64,000 bases of DNA from Lytechinus pictus (GCF_037042905.1 NC_087249.1:52110901-52174900), one strand, 5' to 3'; positions 51,235 through 62,090 are shown, numbered from the stretch's first letter. Made by a program: numbers and translations. The notes: generated by a model not told the origin, from the sequence alone.

Positions 51235-51437
51235 GGAAATTCCTTCTTGCCCAACTGATTGTGGGCTCTGCAGCCACTTTGCAGCCCGAGATCGACGTAG
51301 CTCTATCCCTTAAATTATTGAACGCCAAACAGGGTAGCAGCAAGTCCCATCTTTTAACGTCTTGTGGTCTGACGAGGCCGGGGCTTGAACTCCTGACCTC
51401 CCGGTTGACCTCTACCAACTGAGCCAACACACCGGTA
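51235..51437 (-). mobile_element. tRNA-derived SINE in PGAP2 intron 1
   Basis: On the minus strand a tRNA-like head contains an A box tggctcagttgg (51415-51426) and a B box agttcaagccc (51381-51391). These are the RNA polymerase III internal promoter elements, at tRNA-like spacing (about 45 bp overall). The flanking ggtgtgttggctcagttggtag is typical of tRNA-related SINE heads. A body continues to about 51235, only about 60 bp from the PGAP2 exon donor. No poly-A tail or target duplication is clear. Confidence 0.75.
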
Positions 51438-51439
51438 TA

Positions 51440-51855
51440 GATAGTAGGGCCCGTATTCTTAACTCGTGTTTAATTTAAACTCTGGATTAAAGTTGTGGTT
51501 TAATTATGAATAGCAGTACAAGTTCAATTTATTATATCATTCATATGACTGGGAATAGTTCTCTTAATCATCAAAACCTGAGCAAGTAAATATGGGAAAC
51601 ATAAATTTAAATGCAATTTTGACATTTAAATTATATGTTACCCTCGTATAGATAATGACCTAAGTTGAACCAGACTTCAGAAAATGGGCCAAGGTGTTTT
51701 GATTTAAAGCTCTTCATAAATGGATTCATATTATGGATTGAATAGTTATTCATATTATGTTTGAATAGTTACTGCTGGATGAATGAATGAATTAAAGGAT
51801 GGTTGGCTATTAGAAAAAATTGTACAACTTAGTACATGGATACATGCGTATCAGG
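51440..51855. other. PGAP2 intron 1, AT-rich, nothing recognised
   Basis: The phrase gggcccgtattcttaactcgtgtttaa at 51448 resembles one end of another palindromic repeat family, but no inverted partner was found. A gaatagttattcatattatg block at 51739-51770 is locally repetitive. Confidence 0.4.
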
Positions 51856-52190
51856 ACATCTACCCCCTGGACAATCACCCCCAGACAATTACCCCTGGAC
51901 AATTACCCGCCGAGGACAATACCCCCGGACAATTGCCCCGGAAAATTACCCTCGAGGACAATTACCCCCTGGACAATCACCCCCAGACGGCCAAGACTTA
52001 CAGTGGGTCCTGCTTGATTCTAACATCGATGCCGGAATAGAGGGGGAGTAATATTCTGGGGATAATTTTAATTGTTCGGGAGGGGGGGTAATTGTCCTCG
52101 GGGGGGGGGGGGGGTAGTTGCCTCAGGGGGTAATTGTCCAGGGTGTAGTTGTCTGGGTAGGAGTGATTGTCCGAGGGTAATTTTCCTAGA
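51856..52190. repeat. Inverted minisatellite: ggacaattaccc and gggtaattgtcc arms
   Basis: From 51856 to about 51990 a degenerate unit (ggacaatt/cacccc[cg]) is repeated at least seven times on the plus strand. After a spacer of about 55 bp its reverse complement (gggtaattgtcc and variants) is repeated through 52190. The right arm includes a G-run of about 15 (52100-52114). The whole can fold into a long imperfect cruciform with C-rich and G-rich arms. Confidence 0.85.
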
Positions 52191-52268
52191 ACCGGATACA
52201 TAATACTGTTAAAAAAGAAAGAAATGGAAGAGTGATGATGGTCCATTTAAATTGGTTCATAGATTAAT

Positions 52269-52766
52269 AAGGCTGTATTTATGCTTCCACTCTTCAGGCC
52301 AGAATCAGCGTTTCCATACGTGATTAGTTCAAAACGCAGTTGCATCCATGCTTTCATTTAAACGACGTTTCAAAACGCCGATCGGAAACTCACAAAAAGG
52401 TGCGTTTGTAAATGTTGTTTGACCAGAATCAGGCTTTCTGGGGAAGTATAAACAGAACCATGATCGTAAACGTGTTTAAATGACGTCATTTGGTTCATGC
52501 TTCCGGTGAGATGAAATTCCGCGGGCAAATACAGTCGCATTGCTCCATGGTCGCATGTTACCTCCACGTAATAACAACACTCAGAAACAAAAAATCGAAA
52601 TAAAGGCACGCCCAATTTGACCTTGCTTTCCAGCTGGAGATCGTAATTTCGCCTCTGAAAAGTTAAGAATAAACAGCACTCCCAGAACCATGTTTACGAT
52701 CAGCGTTTTGAATTGACGTTTGAAAACGCTGATTCTGTTCTCGCAATGGAAGCATAAATATACCCT
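52269..52766. mobile_element. Inverted-repeat MITE-like element, about 500 bp
   Basis: The left end ggctgtatttatgcttcca...cagaatcagcgttt matches the inverted right end ggtatatttatgcttccat...cagaatcagcgttt over about 50 bp with some differences. Internal aacgctgatcg/cgatc-type and agaaccatgatcgtaaac blocks are also partly symmetric. No transposase coding and no convincing target duplication were found. Confidence 0.65.
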
Positions 52767-54045
52767 AAGTCAATCACAGGAAAATTGAATGAATTCGAGG
52801 TGACGATTAGATTAGATTTTATTTGAAATTCCAAAATTTGAAAATCCTAAATGTATGAGTAATATGTTCTTTAAGAATATGACTTAAGGGCAAGTCCAAG
52901 AAAAGGTCACCCTTGAAGGCGAAATTTCATCTTTAATTTAAGAAGTTATCTTTGGTGGGGTAAGAAAGCCCAAATGTTGAATCTTAAAATTTAATTAAAG
53001 AAAATTTGATAATATGCATATTTATGCTAATTTGGGGCACCTAATTTGCATAATTGGTAAAATGGGCATTACCTATGCCAAAATCAAAACAAAACTTGTG
53101 AGATCTAGTCATAGACTGGGACATGGACCCCCTAACATCTTATTACTTTTTGGGGAATAAAGTGGTGTCATCTATATGCAAATTAGGTCTTGTCCAAGGA
53201 TGGAATGCCCCATACGTAACATTTTGAGGATGTTTTTTTTTAAGTTATAGGTTTCTCATAATAAAATATGTGTATTGTTGCATATCTGGGAAGTTCTAAT
53301 TTGTATGAAAATATTATACCACAAAAAGTTTCAAAAATATACGGTAGTTTACTTTTTAATTAAAAGTTAATTAAAAAATTGTTACGTATGGGACAACATG
53401 TTACGTAAACATGGGACATTTACATACAATGTCAATGGGGAGATTTGTGTACAAAGTGAATGGAGAAAAACAAATTTCAAGAGTACTCTAAAAAGTGATT
53501 ATTTACCTTTTCTTTAGTTTTTAAACACTGATTTGTTATGAATACTGATTACCGTAAGTAACGGACTATAAACCGCACCCCCAACTTTGGACTAAAAATG
53601 AATAAGGGTCTCCTCCCCTAGGCTACATGTACCCCTCCCCCGAATCTCATGCAGCCATGTAGTTTTATTGATTTCTATTCTGGTCAGTGCAAGCAATGCT
53701 TGTTCATATCTGTCGGATTTCAATTCTCTTCATAATTTGTTTAATCATTTTCTTTGCTAATTTCTTTTATAAGCTGTCAACAAAAAATAAACTCCAGCTT
53801 CTAAACTGAAACTGAACTATTTGTAAATTAGAAAAAAACACCACAGTTTTAGTAGATCCATGCAACATTGATCAGAACTGTCAAATTTCACTTTTCATCT
53901 TTACTTGTAAACCAAAAACAAAATTGTATCACACATCCACGCTACTAACAGGTATAAAAACCAGGAATTTACTTTTAGCGAGGCAATGCTCAAAAGAATC
54001 CTAGAAACTAAAAAAGGGACCCTGGAAATCCCCTTCATCACATAA
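52767..54045. other. PGAP2 intron 1, AT-rich; small inverted repeat
   Basis: ccccatacgtaaca (about 53209) and ttgttacgtatggg (about 53379) are inverted about 170 bp apart. The phrase acggactataaaccgcaccccc near 53562 looks like an interspersed repeat end. No exon-like frame is seen. Confidence 0.45.
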
Positions 54046-54102
54046 CATTGTTAAGCTTTAAAAATGTTGCAGAATTAGGCAATAGGTTGGGAAAAGTACC
54101 CC

Positions 54103-54122
54103 CTACCCCCCCCCCCCCCCCC
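54103..54122. repeat. Poly-C run
   Basis: A homopolymer of about 17 C follows ccccta in the PGAP2 intron. Length is likely polymorphic or error-prone. Confidence 0.9.
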
Positions 54123-54388
54123 GAAAACCAAACAAAAAATTGTCTGATACAAACAATTAGGTACTTGGTAAGTGCATGTACAAAACAATTTCATAGTAAT
54201 TTTTTTTGCACGATGGGAATGCAACTTCCTTCATAATTTCGTATAGTATTCCTTGTGAACTATACCTTTTAAAAGTCAATAGCAAGCTCCTTCTGGTGTG
54301 ACTTGACTTAAATTACAAGTATACAATATTTCTTCACCATAAAATTGACCACATATTTGCATTTCAATATTGGTATCCAACGTTTTAT

Positions 54389-54455
54389 CATGGTAACTGA
54401 CATTACATCTCGGTAACTGACATTGCATTTTCCACTTGGTAACTGACATTACATA
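54389..54455. repeat. Short tandem repeat ggtaactgacatt(a/g)cat
   Basis: Three copies of ggtaactgacatt(a/g)cat with short spacers lie at about 54394, 54414 and 54439. Confidence 0.85.
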
Positions 54456-54645
54456 TATTTAATGGTACCCTATGGCTTCATTGTTAATTGGTAATCTTTA
54501 ATTTTGGTGTAGAAGGGAGGGGTGTATACATACTTCATCAATGTTTTTTTATCAGATGAATGAATTACTGGTGTCTCTTTCTGTGGGATTTTAAAAAGTG
54601 TTATAATAGCAAGCTAAATCACAGGCGAAAACATCATGATCAAAC

Positions 54646-55460
54646 CTGGGGTGGTATTCTGAGATCCATTTTATCTCAGATAAAATAAAATATTTTATCT
54701 CCGTTAAAATCAGTGAGATAAAATACCCTTAAAATCTCTCCGAATTGGTATTCTGAGAACAATTTTATCTTCATTTTATCTCTGTAAGACACACCTATTT
54801 TGTAATCAATATCCACGCTTTTATAGCTCTCTCATATCACTCAACCAATGGAAATCCATTCCGCTAGGAGGTGTGGCGAAGAGGTGAGATTGCGTCAATT
54901 TATTGACTTCAATACGCTTGCACTATACGCTTGCGCGTCTTTACAGAGATTTCTTTTTAACAAAAATGGCAATACTCTCATCTTTTTTTCGAAGTCTATA
55001 TCGCATCTTTTCAAGCATCATTTCAAAGACAATATTAGTCAAGAAAAGTCTTATGAAATGCTTCCTGATTGTACAGGAATAACTTTAAGGTGTTGTTCTC
55101 AATGAATATATAATTTTTCTTAATTTTCATGCCAACATTTGGAGTTAATTCACTTAAAAATATTGACGAAATCAACGTCGCGGAGATAAAATAGCCCCTA
55201 CCCTCTTTTAAGTTTATTTTATTTTTTCTTCAAAGTAACTTGGGCGCAAGCACATCACCCGCGTTGCAATGGCCAGATACGCGATGGGTATGTCTATGCA
55301 GCCACTGCTCTGTTGCGTATCATCATAGATACGCAAGATAAAATTTATACGCAAGATAAAATTGTAAATTTAATCTGAGAGATAAAATGTCATCTCAGAA
55401 TACCAATTTCATTTTAAGAGATAAAATAAAATATTTTAAAGATAAAATGACCTCAGGGTA
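54646..55460. mobile_element. Palindromic element rich in ttttatct/agataaaa, about 815 bp
   Basis: The left end cctggggtggtattctgagat...ttttatctc corresponds to the inverse of the right end gagataaaa...agaataccaatt...cctcagggta. The motif ggtattctgaga occurs at both sides (54652 and 54747 forward, about 55395 inverted). aaaatattttatct/agataaaatatttt blocks are spread through both arms. The centre holds a GC-richer stretch with atacgcaagataaaatt repeats. An 85-codon frame at 54848-55105 has no recognisable domain. Non-autonomous. Confidence 0.65.
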
Positions 55461-55895
55461 ATAGTGTATCACTGAAGATCCTGCATGACTTTCAGGTCAC
55501 ATGACTGAGGTCAAAGGTCATTTAGGGTCAATGAACTTAGACCATGTTGGGGGAATCAATATCGAAATCTTAACCAAAGTTTTTGAAATGTCATCATAAC
55601 TTAACAAGTTTATAGACCTAGTTTATGAAACGTAGACATAAGGGTAATACTGTAGTGTATCACTTAAGATCCTGCCTGAGTTTCAGGTCACATGACCAAG
55701 GTCAAAGGTCATTTAGGGTCAACAAACTTTGATAATGTTTGGGGTATTTGTGGAATTGTCATCATAACTTTAAAAGGTTATGGATCTCGTTCATGAAACT
55801 TGGACATAAGGGTAATCAAGTGTGAATTATTGTTTTGCACACATAGGTCACATGATCATGGTCAAAGGTCATTTTGGGTCAATGGACATAGTATT
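55460..55895 (+). repeat. Tandem repeat of about 191 bp with DR1-like motifs
   Basis: gtgtatcact(g/t)aagatcctgc occurs at 55464 and 55655, and aggtcacatga at 55494, 55685 and 55845, giving two full units and a shortened third. Each unit carries (a/g)(a/g)tcaaaggtcattt(a/t)gggtcaa, that is, aggtcaaaggtca direct repeats spaced by one base in the first two. This type of repeat is, as I recall, abundant in echinoderm genomes. Confidence 0.8.
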
Positions 55896-56240
55896 TCATT
55901 ATCATATCGGTGTTTTATTTTGTGAATAATTATTCAATAGCTGTTTACAAAGTTAGCACTGCTGCTATATCGAATTGTGTATAAATGCAGGTGACACTGC
56001 CAGAGGCGTTCCACTTGTTTATTAGACCATCTGTGTGCATGCTACCAGTCAATTTTGCACAAATCCTTGTCCACTATACATGTAATATCAACACCCAAGC
56101 CTGTAGCAGTTAAGCATATTATTGTGAACTGTTTTCATAATCTGCCTCTGATAATAGCTCAAATGCTCCCATAGTCATAGACTTGGTCAAAGTCTTAACG
56201 ATTTGTTTTTTTTAATAACGTTCTCTGTTATCTCTCACAG
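55896..56240. other. PGAP2 intron 1, 3' part
   Basis: No repeat or RNA is recognised apart from a T-run at 56204. It ends in a good acceptor with a pyrimidine-rich tract (ttctctgttatctctcacag) at 56221-56240. Confidence 0.5.
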
Positions 56241-56490
56241 GTTGCAAACTTCCTTCCTTCCTTCAGCGCAGCCATCGCAACAGCGCCCTCATCATATATA
56301 TGGCGGCTGGCAGTGACACTGAGTTCAACGCAAAGAGTGACCGCTGTCTTTGGTCACTACTCTCTCTTCTCAAGCCTTCCTGATTCCACTGGATTATATA
56401 AGTTTCTATGCCAGCTCTGTGCGGCCTTAGAGATGACCGAGAATCTAGCCCTCATAGGGCTCACGTGTGTATCATCACGAGAGTTATACG
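56241..56490 (+). CDS. PGAP2: PGAP2 coding exon 2
   Basis: After the acceptor CAG at 56238-56240 the frame encodes VANFLPSFSAAIATAPSSYI followed by WRLAV, then a second hydrophobic region and LCAALEMTENLALIGLT followed by CVSSRELY. It ends at ACG|GTAGGT in phase 1. The order VPNYLPS.SAAIG...RY.WR and later ENLALL.LTYVSS is the hallmark of PGAP2. The IWR arginine and the ENLAL glutamate-asparagine of the family are kept, and there are no stops or frameshifts, so the gene looks intact here. The exon joins exon 1 in phase 0 and supplies 83 residues; the two exons together give just over half of a protein of about 250 residues. Later exons, with the remaining membrane helices, were not found before 64000. 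Confidence 0.9.
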
Positions 56491-57040
56491 GTAGGTAGAC
56501 TTCTCAGATCGAGGTGTATATACATAAATACATGTATATTGAAAATTGTCTATTAAGGCCACCCTAGAGAAAAGTGACCACTGGGGACACAAAGCCTTTA
56601 TCTATAAAGAGGCTCTATAACACATATTCATTTCAAATGGGAGTCAAATTTGGTGGCCACTTAAGACAGGCTTTCACTGTAGACAGATGGCTGCTATAGA
56701 CGGGTCAATATACGACTAAAAATACCCTTACCCGGAACAAATTGCAACAAATGATTTTTAAACGGCTTGTACTATTTGACCTCAGGAATAACATACTAAA
56801 AATCTACCAAAATCCGCATCCGGGTAAATGGTTATTTTTAAGATGGCGTCCAAGATGGCCGCCATTCACTGAAAATGGATACAACTGACTCATTATCCAC
56901 CCTAGAATCCTATTTCGATTCATACTCCACGGTCTAGGAGGTAAAAAAATTGTTGATACAGGCTAGAGTGAATTTTAAGCCGTCCAGGCAAATCTAAAAT
57001 GGCTGCCGTAGGCTGAAAATCCACCATTCATCTAAGTGGC
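56491..57040. other. PGAP2 intron 2 start, repeat-derived
   Basis: Contains aagatggcgtccaagatggc (56838) and related aatggctgcc phrases that belong to the style of the tandem family starting just downstream, probably a diverged outer part. The segment ggccacttaagacaggctttcactgtagacag (56652-56683) looks like another interspersed repeat. No exon seen. Confidence 0.45.
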
Positions 57041-59636
57041 TTTAATTTGGTTTTTATTCAATGGTTTTAAGGATGAAGTACTGTAGTACATTGGAACAAG
57101 TAACAAGGACAGCCAGAGGTCTGGTGTGTCAAAAACTCCAAGATGGTGTCCAAAAGTCCAAGATGGCTTCCAAATATGGAGTTTAAAATGGCTGTTGATC
57201 AGGGTTGTTTGATTTAAATCATGTCGATTTAAATCATGATTTAAATCACTTGATTTTTTTCAAAAAAATCACTGATTTAAATCAACTTTTATGAAAAAAA
57301 TTAGTTTTCTCTATTTTCTCTTCTTCTTAACAGATACTTTCAATGTAATCATTTTCATTTCTGTTCCACATGCTTTAGAGATACTTTAAAAGAATGATAC
57401 ACCCTCATGGAGTCTGATTTAACACCACTGTTTTATTTTCAAATTGTAAAACAAGCAAAACTGATGAAAACAACAAGTTTCTAACGAAGTAATGATAAAT
57501 AACTCTCTGTATGTACACCAAACTGTTAAATCTTCAGTAAAATAATATATAAAATCTACAAAGGTGCTCAAAGTCCACAACTTGGATACTTTTACAAAAC
57601 AGCTGAACTACTTGTATGTACCTCCTTCTTGTTACTATTAATACCCATTCTTTCAATTACTTAAGTTGAAGGCATATGTGTACATTTGATAAGAATTACA
57701 TGTATATTTGCATGCCTTTAATAATGTCAATTTTGTTGGAAATTCTCAAGTTCTTTGAGTACTTCATGCATTGGAGTAACACTTCGGATGTTTTGAACTG
57801 ACTGATATAAAAATTTCAAGAGTTTAAATGTATACATAATACATAACATTACTTGGGCTTCCATACAATGTCCCTCTCTATAATGCAAATAAATAAAAAA
57901 ATAATTAAAAAAAATTACCTGTATATAAGTGGATTATTGCGTCAAATAGTACAATACACAATGTTCAAAAGACTACTTGACCACTATTATTGGTGTAAAA
58001 CAGTTTAAATATAGTTCAAAACTTGTTAAGTGTGACCATTATTTTTCGTTGGAAAAAAATCAAAAAAATCTGATTTAAATCATAAAAATCCGATTTAAAT
58101 CATAAAAATCCGATTTTTTTGATTTTTTTTTAAAAATAAAAAAAAATCAACAACCCTGCTGTTGATAATTAAAATGGACATAGCTAATTTCATATCCACC
58201 TGGGATATAATGATTTTGGTGTCTAGACCATGTTTTCAATGGTCAAATAAGACATTGGGACAAGGACAGTCAGTGGTCCAGTATGTTAAAAAATCGAAGA
58301 TGGCTTCCAAAAATGGAGTCTAAAATTGTTGTTGCTACTAAAAAAACCCGACAAGGTTTGCTCAATATCCAGAAATATGATGTTTGTGTCTATACCATGG
58401 TTAAATGGGTCAAATAATACATTGGGGCATGTTACAAGGAAAGTTAGTGGTCTGGTATGTGCAAAAATCCGCGATGGATTCCCAAAATTATTTCTGAAAT
58501 GGCTGCTAATACTTAAAGCGGACATAGCTCATTTCATTTTGGCCTGGGAGATGTGATTTTGATGTCTAAACCACTGGTTTCAAGGGTCAATTAATACATC
58601 AGGGCAAGTTACAAGGACAGTCAGTGGCCTGGTATTTCAAAAATCTATGTTGGCTTCCAAAAATTCATTGAAATTGACTGCTGTTACTCAAAGCGGCCAT
58701 AGTTTATTTCATATCGGCCTGGGAGATGCAATTTCGGTGTCTAAACCACTGGTTTCAAGGGTCAAAATAATACATTAGGACAAGTTTTAAGGACATCCAG
58801 TGGTCTAGTATGACCAAAAATCCAATATGGCTTAAAAAAATGATTCTAAAATGGCCGCTGATACTTAAAAGTGGCTTAGCTCATTTTATATCCGCCTGTG
58901 AGATATAATTTTGGTGTCAAAAATATGGTTTCAAGGGTCAAATGATATATTAGGACAAGTTACAATGACAGTCAGTGGTCTAATACATGTATGTCAAAAA
59001 TTCCAAGATGGCTCCCCAAAAAAGGAGTAAAAAATGTCTGATGTTACTTATAAAAGGACATAGCTTGTTCAATATCTGTCTGGGGTATATGAGTTTGGTG
59101 TCTAAACCATGGTTTAAAGGGGCAAGTAATACACTAGGGTAAGTTACGAGACCAGGCAGTTGTCTATATGTTAAAAAATCCATGGTGACTTCAAAATAAT
59201 GGGGTGTAAATTGACTGTTGTTACTTAAAAGTATACATCGTGTATTATAAGTACACAGTCTTGGAGGTATGATTTTGGTGTATACACTAGAGTTTAAAGG
59301 GTCAAGTAATATATTGGGTTAAGTTGAAAGGACAGTCAGGTGTCAGGTATGTCCAAAAATTGAAGATGGCTTTAAAAATTGGGGTTTTAAATGACTGTTG
59401 TTACTTGGGGATATTATTTTGGTGTCTACACTAGGGTTTCAAGGGTCAAAAAATATTTTGGGACTGGTTACCATAATATGCAGTTATCCATTTTGCCGTA
59501 AAATCTAGTTGGCTTCAAAAAATGGGTTCCACAGTGACTGCTTTTACTTAAATATGGACATAGTTCAAACAATATCCACCTGTGAGAAATAATCTTGGTG
59601 CCTACACTTAAATGCATGGGGATAAGTTATCATATT
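57041..59636 (+). repeat. Tandem family of about 176 bp, forward arm
   Basis: Units restart at about 58222, 58388, 58562, 58738, 58915, 59098, 59278, 59422 and 59600, each with ggtgtcta.acca.ggtttcaagggtcaa. This is followed by ata.attggg.caagttacaaggacagtcagtggtctg, a.gatggcttccaaaaatgg and ggacatagctcatttcatat. A further unit at 57060-57199 is cut by an hAT-like insertion and resumes at 58167. Copies are roughly 70-80% alike by eye. No coding. It is the mirror image of 61425-62090. Confidence 0.85.
57200..58158. mobile_element. hAT-like non-autonomous element 1, 959 bp, with 8-bp TSD
   Basis: Termini cagggttgtt and aacaaccctg form a 10-bp perfect inverted repeat. The flanks ctgttgat at 57192-57199 and 58159-58166 are an exact 8-bp target-site duplication (TSD). 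Eight-bp duplications with a CAGGG terminus are typical of hAT transposons. Subterminal gatttaaatc palindromes and gattttttt/aaaaaaatc tracts lie near both ends and may be transposase-binding sites. No transposase frame. Removing it restores one continuous unit of the surrounding tandem family, which shows it is a recent insertion. Confidence 0.88.
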
Positions 59637-59644
59637 GTTTCATG
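59637..59644. other. Left 8-bp TSD (gtttcatg) of hAT-like element 2
   Basis: gtttcatg directly precedes the tagtgctg terminus and is repeated exactly at 61417-61424. Confidence 0.88.
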
Positions 59645-61416
59645 TAGTGCTGTAGCCGAACTGCCGAACCGAACGGAAGTCCGCCGAACTTGGCACTTCC
59701 GAACCGAACCGAACACAAAGGCCTGGTTCGGTGGTTCGGTAAAAAAAAAATTAGGCACATTTGTTTTATTATGTAATGTGAATAATAGCGGGGACTACAT
59801 ATATTTAAATATAAAATGAAAAAAAAAAATAGGTTAGTGATTGTGCACAATAAGAATTCCACACAAAATATTTTTTAAATCCACTATTTAAGCTCCCATC
59901 TTGTCTTTGATTGAATTGTTATCAATTTAAGAATGTTTTATTAACATGAATATATTTTTTCCTTCATTAAATGAGAGGACATTTGAAGCTAAACTCGGTA
60001 TAAAAGTGTGGTTGAATTACGTAATGTCGTAATCGATCGTGATCGTAATCGGACCTAATTGTTTTCTATTTACTTAAGAAAAAGGACAAGACATAAATTC
60101 ATTCCTCGTAAATGACAAAGTATGACAGCTTTGGTCTCGTCTTTGATTGAATTTTTATCAGTCTCAATTTTTTTATTACCATGAATTTATTTATTTTTCT
60201 CATAAAATGTGGGGACATTTTAAGCTAAACTCTGTGAAAAAGTGTAGTTGATCGGGCGTACATGTAATTGTTTTGTATTTAATAATAGAAAAAAAACTGA
60301 CATAAATTCATTCCTTGTGACTGACAAAGTAATGGTAAAGTATGTATATTTCACCTTCTGAAATATACATATCAATATTAAAGATAAATAAATAAGAGAT
60401 GAAGGAATGAGGTTAGAAAAAACAGAAAATATAAAAATTCAAAGCAAGTCAACGCATGTTCCCTGATCGTGAACCGGAAATGGTTGATAAGGAAAGTTGA
60501 AACAGGAAGTCCAAACAACCTGCTCTCAGTTGCTATTATGCTGGTAAAATTCATATTCCGAATTTGAAATGTTTTTCCATTGTCAATATTTTCTAAAAAT
60601 TGGTTTAATCTGGTCATTTACTGAAAATGAAATGATAAATTTTCAGTTCCGTCTTGGTTCTGACGATCAATGCCGAGTGATTTCATAAATTAAAAATACA
60701 AATTAAAAAACTAAAATACACAGTACAGTCCCATGTACTCATTTTCGTGTTGGAAATATGTTTGAAGTCACTCTAGTGTCGATCTTTCGGGACCAAGAAT
60801 GGACTGATATTTTATCTTTTTAAAGTAATTGATTGACCAGATTTAACCACTTTTCAGAAAATAGGGACTTTCTAAAAGATTTCATATTCTTTGGAATGTG
60901 AATTTTTACCAGTATGATAACAGTTGAGTGGAGGTTGTTTGTCTACTGTTCCGACATTCCCGATCAACACTTTCCAATCAGAGAAGCTGCGTTTGCAATG
61001 GCATTGTAATCGATCATGATCATATCTACATGGAATAATCAATGAACAAAAAAATATTCTGTTCTTTGTAATTCTGTTTCTGTCCTTATTCTCTCGTTTT
61101 CAATATTATTTTCTTTGTTTTTTTTATTCAATTTAAAAATGAAAGTAGAAATGACTCTTATTTTTGGTTTCAAGATTGAAATAAATAAAAGAAAGTTATG
61201 CAGCAATTTTTATAACCATTCTTTTTAGAAACAAAATTTATTATAAATATACAACAGAATTTTATTATGATAAATTGTCCAAGAGTTGGCAATCCATAGA
61301 TTTAAATGTTGATAATTTACTTGCGCATTTATTCCCGAACCCCGAACCGAACCAAAGTTCAGAAAAATTTGCCGAACCGAAGAGAACCCGAACATGCCGC
61401 CTGACTTGCAGCACTA
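59645..61416. mobile_element. hAT-like non-autonomous element 2, 1772 bp, with 8-bp TSD
   Basis: Starts tagtgctgtag and ends ttgcagcacta (8-bp core inverted repeat plus partial extension). An exact gtttcatg duplication lies on both sides. Both subterminal regions are packed with ccgaac/gttcgg motifs (59656-59742 and 61336-61395). Inside, an imperfect direct duplication of about 220 bp occurs (about 59900-60125 and 60135-60335), each copy with gtctttgattgaatt, gctaaactc and cataaattcattcct. No transposase frame is seen. It is inserted at the end of the forward arm of the tandem family. Confidence 0.87.
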
Positions 61417-61424
61417 GTTTCATG

Positions 61425-62090
61425 AGTTGGTAACAGCCTCATTTTGATGAAATTTTAGAATCCACCATGGATTTTTTTAACATAATGTAATATAAACCAT
61501 CCTTGTTATTTGTCCGAATGAATTATTTGACCCTTCTTACCGCAATGTAGACACTAACATTATTTCTTACAGATAGATATTGTAGAACTCTGACCATTAT
61601 TGAGTTATATGAGTCGTTTTAGATGCCTTTTTAAAAAACCCTCTTGGATATTTAGGCACACTGGACAACTGCATATCAATGTAACCAATCCAAATGTATC
61701 ATTTTAACCATGAAACCATAGTGGGGACACAGAAATCACATCTCCTTGGTGGATTTTAAATGAACTATGTCAATTTTTAAGTAACAGCAGTCATTTTAGA
61801 TTCCGATTTTTGGAAGCCATCTTGGATTTTCGATATACTGGACCACTGACTGTCCTTGGTACTAATTTTCTGACTTTTAAAACCGTGGTATAGACATCAA
61901 GATCATAATGCCCTTGACGGATAATAAAATGAACTATGTCCATTTGTAAATATCAGCGGCTAATTTATATTATTTTTTTAAGCCACCGTGGACTTGACCA
62001 TCCACCGTCCTTGTAACTTATCCCAATGTATTATTGACCCATTTAACCATGGTATAGGCACACAAATCATATTCCCGGATATAGTCGATT
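61425..62090 (-). repeat. Tandem family of about 176 bp, inverted arm
   Basis: Read on the minus strand, this stretch has the same phrases as the forward arm: ggacatagttcatttta, aatccaagatggcttccaaa, aaggacagtcagtggtcca and ggtttcatggttaaaatgata. On the plus strand they appear as gaactatgtccattt, ggaagccatcttggatt and gaccactgactgtcct. About four units are present. Confidence 0.8.

Noticed and set aside
51173..51430. Minus-strand frame of 85 codons near PGAP2 exon 1
   Set aside because: It is the SINE body read as protein; the A and B boxes explain the sequence.
51380..51437. Functional tRNA gene
   Set aside because: Only A and B boxes are kept; I see no full cloverleaf, anticodon arm or acceptor pairing, so SINE is the better call.
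51783..52246. Proline/Asp/Asn/Tyr-repeat proteins in several frames
   Set aside because: All come from the ggacaattaccc minisatellite in different frames and strands.
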